The notes under the pieces are model-generated. The model saw only the letters and a program-made list of their open reading frames with translations. It made no database searches and had not been told where the DNA came from. A stretch of 64,000 bases of DNA, from the NCBI GenBank assembly GCA_029582165.1, contig CM055871.1, positions 54,280,112 to 54,344,111 on the forward strand, read 5' to 3'. Origin of the DNA: Portulaca oleracea (Eukaryota; Streptophyta; Magnoliopsida; Caryophyllales; Portulacaceae). This document shows, in pieces, positions 58,888 to 64,000 of the stretch; position 1 is the stretch's first letter; each line of letters starts with the position of its first letter. The position numbers and the translations under genes are program-made.

Positions 58888-59740
58888 AACTGCTACTTCG
58901 TGATGCCTGCGTACCTGAAATTCCCCAGAAATCAGGCTTGGCAATTTCCCTTCATTCAGACTTAAAACGTCACATAACTCATCAAACAATACAACAGTAA
59001 ACAATTTCGGGAAGAGATATAGCCATAAATTAGGTTAGAACTACATTTGCTCAACAAAAATGCCATCTATGAAAATAACCCCATCGCACATAGCACGTAA
59101 AAGGTCATTTTGAGTATGAATAGAGCTCCAAATTAGAAAGCAAATATACATTCGTTTTCCAACACAATACAATACGATACTAAGAGTATGGATTTGGAAT
59201 AGGACTTATGCCCTATGTTATTTGACTCTTCATTTTCCCTGCCAAACCCGTGTCGGACCTTTGATAACCGGACAAGGGCACGACACTCCGACACTTTAGA
59301 CTACAATGAAAATGTATAAAATACCCAAATCCGACGCTCGTATCGATATGGACACGCATACCTCAGTCCGAGTAACATAGCTTCTCCCTATATTCAATGC
59401 TCCACATTACGTTTCTACCAATGACTAATGAGATTGTGTAGCAATCTTTGCTTGCTTTGCAGTTTGTATGTCAACCACTAAGAAAAAGACTTCCTTCCAA
59501 TGAAATTCAATCACCTGCTTAAATAACTAAACAAAATCAAAGCACAAAAAAACTGAACTTTCATCTCCATCGTTCCTTCAATTCTATGATTTCTGGAAAT
59601 GCAGTTGGTCAAGCTTAGTTCATAATAACCTAATCCAATAGTATCAAATAAAATCAGAAATTATTACTCAAAATTAACATATAGCATATCAACATATTCC
59701 CAAGTTCCAACTAAAGAGCAAATAAAATGGCGGAAATTAC

Positions 59741-59936
59741 CAGGATATGCAGTGAACAGCCAAACGAGAACCCAAATTAGGAGAGAAATTGGAGAGGAGA
59801 TGAATTGTGCAGCAGTGCAGAAGACAGATGCAAATGTGCGAGTAGAAGAAGAAAGACTGACTGAATTTCCTCTCAAATGACCTCCATTAGAGAAATACCA
59901 AGCAAGGAGTTGATGTAAGGTCGACACTTCCGCCAT
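59741..59936 (-). promoter_or_regulatory. Predicted upstream ORF in the trihelix leader exon
   Basis: An ATG at 59936 opens a 65-codon frame (MAEVSTLHQLLAWYFSNGG...) to a GT donor at 59740. If spliced to the acceptor at 58914, it continues about 14 codons. It then ends at a TAG roughly 20 nt past the ATG of the trihelix protein, in another frame. It would therefore be an overlapping upstream ORF that can lower main-frame translation. The alternative is that this exon belongs to another transcript form. I recognise no domain, although residues ~45-63 are hydrophobic. Confidence 0.4.
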
Positions 59937-59942
59937 TGTTAA

Positions 59943-60130
59943 GATCCATGGCGGAAATTCGATTGAGAAATCGAGTACCCACCGACCTCTTCTTCTACCT
60001 ATTCTTCAAGAACTTCATCGCAGTCAGTCGATACCCAGGTAGAAATGAAGAAAGATTAAGCACAGCAAAAATGGCGGAAAATGAGAAAGAGAGCGAGTGG
60101 AGAAATATTGTGTAGGGTTAGGTTATACTC
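59943..60130. repeat. Trihelix 5' region, duplicated segment copy 1
   Basis: Shares an ordered series of blocks with 61955-62183: ATCCATGGCG, GAAATCGAGTACCCACCGA, CTTATTCAAGAACATCATCGCA-like text, AAATTAAGCACAGCAAAAAT, GAGAGCGAGTGGAGAAAT and AGGGTTAGGTTATACTCC. In both copies a Stowaway-like end begins just after GGTTATA. Confidence 0.85.
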
Positions 60131-60200
60131 CCTCCTTTTCATATGTAATTTTGTAGGTTGTTAGTGTCAGTCAATGTTAATGTCTATCCTCTAATTGATG

Positions 60201-60437
60201 TTCCCTTCGTTTGTTATTTATCTGTCACCTAATAAATTGTGTTAAAATTTTTTACCGTTAATATCTTAATTTATATAATGATTTTTCATATAAAATTAAT
60301 ATCATTAGATTCGTAATAAAAAAATATTATTTAAAAAGTATAATATTATATTTTTTATAAAAGTTTTATATTAAAAATTATTGATTAAAAATTGACACTG
60401 AAAACTATAAATGACAAATAAAAAAGAACGGAATGAG
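60201..60437. mobile_element. Stowaway-like MITE, same family as 2568-2800
   Basis: The left end TTCCCTTCGTTTGTTATTTA and right end AAAGAACGGAATGAG are inverted. The interior shares GTTAATATCTTAATTTATA, ATGATTTTTCATATAAAATT and ATTATTGATTAAAAATTGAC with the 2568-2800 element in the same order. Confidence 0.75.
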
Positions 60438-60499
60438 TAATTTCTTATATAATATTTATTATTAAATTATAATATTATATTTTTATAATATTATTTAAT

Positions 60500-60776
60500 C
60501 TATAATTATGTGGTGTGGAAATGGTGCGATATGGTAAATTGTGGAAAGTATGGTAATGTGTAGAATGATATGGTAAAATTTGTGAAAGATCTAATTGATG
60601 TGGTAGTTGATGAGAGAAAACGTAAAAAGTAGAAAAGAAAAGTGAAGAAATATATTGGTAATTATTATGGTAAAATGTGGTATGGTGTGGTGTGGTAAAG
60701 TGTGGAAGAATATTAAGTATTTAAGTAGTATGATGAGTTATGGTACCGCACCGCACAAAAGAACATGACATTAATG
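60500..60776. repeat. Degenerate TGTTCTTT-family element, copy 5
   Basis: GTGGTGTGGAAATGGTGCGA and many GGTAAA/TGTGGT units lead to a right end CCGCACCGCACAAAAGAACA. It resembles the elements at 21801 and 24594, but no left terminus could be fixed. Confidence 0.45.
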
Positions 60777-60781
60777 CCAAA

Positions 60782-61283
60782 TGTCACGGTCCGCAGATAT
60801 CATCAATTTTCAAGGAGGTTTCCACTTAAATCCTAGAGTTTACTTGTCTTCTCTAGAGTAGTCTCGTATTCTTTAGAATGTTCCGGAATTCTCTCAGAAG
60901 TTCCACACTTTTATAGAATCTTGGATATTTGTATAGAAAGTTTCACACTTGTATAGAATTTTGGATAATTGTATAGAAAGATCTGGATACTCAATGTGAA
61001 CCGTTAGATCGAGTAGATCTCCACCGTCCATTGAGGAGGTGGAAGTGTATATATACCCCATGGGGTCTCATTTGTAACCATCTCATCATTTGAGAGCAAT
61101 ACACAAGACATTTTCCCAAACTCTCTAAGTGTTTTTACTTGCTTCCCTTAATCTTTACTTAGTTTCTCAAGAGCTAAGTACCATAATCTCAAAGATTTAC
61201 TAGTAAATTAAGAAAATGGTTTTGAGTGTAAGTTTGTTAGCGCCGCACGGATGAAGCCTAGGATAAAGAATCATCCCATGACA
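60782..61283 (+). mobile_element. Probable solo LTR
   Basis: It starts TGTCACGGTCCGC and ends CCCATGACA, so TGTCA/TGACA are inverted. A TATATATACCCC promoter box lies near 61049, followed by leader-like sequence (CATTTGAGAGCAATACACAA), as in many ~500-bp copia LTRs. The neighbouring five bases do not match convincingly (CCAAA against AACCA), so the target duplication is unproven. Confidence 0.5.
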
Positions 61284-61689
61284 AACCAGAAATGATTGTA
61301 AATTTCTATTATTCCCTCCATTCTTTTTAAATTGACATATGGGTGGGGTTATTGTTAAAGTCAAGGATTCAAAAATATATGGAGCAACTAATGAAAAAAT
61401 ATTAAAATATATTTAACTAAAGTTAATATTTGGTATTTTATTCAATAAATATTATATGTAACATAAGAAAATAATAATTAATATATTATTAAAATTGTAA
61501 AATGATATATAATATGAAATAAGAAAAATTAGTTAAAAAGTCCTATCAAAAAAATTGAGCGAGAAATGAACAAAGGTCACCCATCAAATATTAGAAAATT
61601 TCCCCAAAAATTAATCTACTAGCTACGAAATAATCAAATCACATATATAAGGAATTCTTTTTGCCTTATTCTTAAGCTTCACATAATCA

Positions 61690-61954
61690 AATCACATAAT
61701 TAAAATCATTCTGAGTATGAATAAAGCTCTGAGCTCGATGAGCTCGATAGTCTGGGACATAGCACACCGAACAAAGGTTTTGCTTTCGAAAGCATGCAAA
61801 AGTGAAGCCAAAACATGCATCGACATTCTCTCCACTAAAGCAATGCCGGGACATATTCTTCTCCCTGGCCCAAACGGAAGATACTGAAGATGGTTCCCAA
61901 GTAATCGAAATCCTGACCATACGAGTCCCTTAAGAACCTCTCGGGTTTGAAATC
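61690..61954 (-). pseudogene. Cytochrome P450 (CYP76-like) C-terminal fragment
   Basis: On the minus strand the fragment begins at DFKPERFLRDSYGQDFDYLG (PERF motif). It loses one base at the next Gly/Asn and resumes in another frame as NHLQYLPFGPGRRICPGIAL, the heme-binding loop with its Cys intact. After HVLASLLHAFE about 90 nt are missing relative to the copy at 63301, and the frame decays. The upstream edge at 61954 abuts a duplicated copy of the trihelix 5' region. This is a dead fragment. Intact relatives are ER-anchored monooxygenases of terpenoid or phenolic metabolism. Confidence 0.8.
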
Positions 61955-62183
61955 CATGGCGCGATGAAGTAAATCAATAGCGGAGATTTGATTACGAAAT
62001 CGAGTACCCACCGAGCTCTTCTTTTATATCTTATTCAAGAACATCATCGCAATCAGACGATGCCCAGACAGAAAGGAAGAAAAATTAAGCACAGCAAAAA
62101 TGGCGGTAGATGAGATAGTAACGTCAAGGAAAAGAGAGCGAGTGGAGAAATTAGTGTTCTAGAATTATAGGGTTAGGTTATAC
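61955..62183. repeat. Trihelix 5' region, duplicated segment copy 2
   Basis: Homologous to 59943-60130 (see that entry), with a 30-40 bp longer middle (AGTAACGTCAAGGAAAAGAG, TAGTGTTCTAGAATTATAGG). It is joined at ATCCATGG to the broken P450 fragment on its left. Confidence 0.85.
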
Positions 62184-62345
62184 TCCCCTTCATTCCATAT
62201 TAACTATAGTATTTTTTGTTACCACACTTACTGACAATAATTTTATATAACAAGTCATTATATATAATTGAAAAATTTATGGTCAAAATTTTTAAAATTT
62301 GACAACACAATTTTAAAAACGATAATTAATATGAGACGGAAGAAG
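62183..62345. mobile_element. Stowaway-like MITE
   Basis: CTCCCCTTCATTCCATATTA pairs with TTAATATGAGACGGAAGAAG, and TA flanks both ends. The middle (TTATATAACAAGTCATTATA, AAAATTTATGGTCAAAAT) matches the outer MITE at 41109-41636. Confidence 0.7.
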
Positions 62346-62454
62346 TAATTAGGGAATGAAAATAAAGCTAAATTTACACTGTTGAAATGATAATTTATAT
62401 GAAACAGAAGAAGTAATCCAAGTTGTATAAATTTACTATACTGTCATTTCAACA

Positions 62455-62730
62455 ATGTAGCGTTGACAAAAATTTGGGTCCCAGTAAATTTGGATATGAC
62501 AAATTCTATCAACATCGAAATTTGGATGAGAAATTCATGGTTGGACCAGGTTTTATTTTCGAACAATTCAGACGAAGCTAAATTTGGATCGAAATCAGGT
62601 TCAAACAATAGAAAAAGAGAGTTTATATCCAAATGTTTGGTCAATATGAAAACTCGGACAAAAATCTATGTCCAAACCCCTTTTTCCCGGGTCAAATAAT
62701 TCGAGTATTCCGAATCAAATAAAATTTTGC
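62455..62730. repeat. Dispersed TTCGGAC-type repeat, copy 5
   Basis: Contains AGCGTTGACAAAAATTTGGG, AAACAATAGAAAAAGAGAGT, ATGTTTGGTCAATATGAAAA, CTCGGACAAAAATCTATGTC and CCCGGGTCAAATAATTCGAG, the vocabulary of copies 1-4. The opposing open frames here are repeat-derived. Confidence 0.6.
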
Positions 62731-63300
62731 TAATTGTATCTATAACAATTTGCATTGTCCATTTTTAATCTTAAAGGATGTCAACTTCTCATACAAAAAT
62801 ACACATCTCCATTACACCTTGACCACATGAATCAATGCCAAAGGAGAAATGATGAAAACGACATTTAAATATATTTAATTAAAGTTAATATTTGGTGTTT
62901 TACTCAATGAATGTTATATGTCAGTATGTCACATAAGAAAATAAACCTTACACAATTTAAACCTTACACAATTCTCCAAACACTTTTTCTCTCTAAAAAC
63001 ACAATTCCCCGAAAAAGTATTCAATCCAAAGAACAGGAATAAAACAGGTCAGTTAAAAAGTCGGATAAAAAAAAAAAACTTGAACGAGAACCAAACAAAG
63101 GTCACTCATTACTCATCAAGTATATTAGAAAATTTCCCCGAAACTTAGAAATCAAGCATATAGTCATTTTTCAATACAATACAAACAACAAGAACGACAA
63201 TCTAGTAGCTGTGACATAATCAAATCACATACACAAGGATGATATGTTATTCTTTTCTCTTCATTCTTAAGCTTCACACAATCAAATCACATAATTAAGA

Positions 63301-63964
63301 TCATTCTGAGTATGAATAAAGCTCTGAGCTCGAGAGTCTAGGACGTAGGATACCGACCAAAAGTTTCGCTTTCTTGACAATGATTCCAAATCTTTCAGAG
63401 AGATCGACTTCCTCGACCCCATTAGGTAATGACCACTCGAAAGCATGCAAAAGTAAAGCCAAGACATGCATCGACATCCTCTCTGCTAAAGCAATGCAAG
63501 GACATATTCTTCGCCCTGACTCAAATGGAAGATACTGAAGATGGTTCCCCTAGTAGTCGAAATCCCGACCATATGAGTCCCTTAAGAACCTCTCCGGTTT
63601 GAACTCCTAAGGATCTTCCCAAAGTTGGGGGTCCCTTTGAATAGCGAACACATTGAGGAAGATTTGAGCACCCTTTGGGACTGTATACCCTCCTACAGTG
63701 GTAGATTTGCTTGGACAATTAATGGGGAAATAGAAGAGGTATGGCTGGGTGTAACCCTCCTACACTGTAATGAAGCGTCTCTTTGACAGCAGCTTTCAGG
63801 TACTTCAACTTTGGCAAATGGGACTCTTCAACACAAGTACCCAATCCCACAATCTCGGTCATTTCATGTTGGACTGCCTTCATTACTTTTGGATGTTTCA
63901 GGAATAGCGCCATAGCCCACTCGACTGTAGTAACTGTTGTATCCATTCCCCCAATGACAATATC
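63301..63964 (-). pseudogene. Cytochrome P450 (CYP76-like) exon 2 pseudogene
   Basis: The exon begins after a TTAG acceptor with DIVIGGMDTTVTTVEWAMAL (I-helix oxygen-binding motif), the usual position of the single intron in CYP76 genes. It continues through VQHEMTEIVGLG to the K-helix, where KETLR is altered to KETLH with an insertion (YSVGG). A small insertion then shifts the frame at FPH (about 63717). The correct frame continues as [17 protein letters not shown], with in-frame stops at WEDP-stop-EFKPERF and DFDY-stop-GNHLQYL. The heme loop is PFESGRRICPCIALAERM, with Gly to Cys after the ligand Cys. It ends near SSELYSYSE at 63301. Exon 1 lies beyond the window edge, if it exists. Confidence 0.88.
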
Positions 63965-64000
63965 CTAACAGAAGAACAAATTTGTATGTATGTATGTATG

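Noticed and set aside
63521..63718. 65-codon minus-strand frame beginning [10 protein letters not shown]
   Set aside because: It is the wrong frame over P450 exon 2; the neighbouring frame carries the PERF and heme motifs.

Overview
This window is nuclear DNA from a flowering plant, almost certainly a eudicot; I cannot name the species. It is AT-rich with many GT-AG introns, Stowaway-type MITEs (ends like CTCCCTCCG), long TA microsatellites and LTR-retrotransposon debris. The proteins are standard plant families. There is no bacterial-style organisation, no CRISPR array, and no rRNA or tRNA gene that I can recognise.

Layout. 1-5300 is intergenic with two MITEs, a LINE reverse-transcriptase remnant and a long-inverted-repeat MITE. 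5321-19834 (minus) is one five-exon LRR receptor-like pseudokinase of the LRR-IV type. Its 10.3-kb first intron holds a complete 7.8-kb non-coding LTR element (LARD-like, two 3.5-kb LTRs, GAAAC target duplication). 20-29 kb is mostly gene-free, with short inverted-repeat elements and a broken UDP-glycosyltransferase fragment. 29372-29872 (plus) is an intronless CML13/14-type calmodulin-like gene. 32609-38929 (plus) is the 18-exon cytosolic phenylalanyl-tRNA synthetase alpha subunit. 39.4-46.1 kb is a decayed zone: an F-box/DUF295 pseudogene, nested MITEs, a copia integrase fragment and an unprocessed SmD1 pseudogene. 46932-50774 (minus) is the 10-exon mevalonate diphosphate decarboxylase gene. 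52813-54702 (minus) is an intronless SPARK-domain receptor kinase like At1g11050. 57317-58887 (minus, leader exon near 59.9 kb) is a trihelix transcription factor gene. 60-64 kb holds a duplicated copy of the trihelix 5' region and two broken CYP76-like P450 copies whose 3' flanks recur three times.

The intact genes (receptor-like proteins, calcium sensor, tRNA charging, isoprenoid synthesis, transcription factor) are functionally unrelated housekeeping or signalling genes; nothing suggests a cluster. The most interesting points are structural. The LARD has a 105-bp ladder of polypurine-tract plus LTR-tip units. A 135-bp intron in the trihelix gene coincides almost exactly with a small TG...CA element. 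The trihelix 5' region has been duplicated and joined to a P450 fragment. I did not find a convincing new biological system. All exon junctions were read by eye from GT-AG sites and reading-frame continuity; transcript data would be the arbiter.
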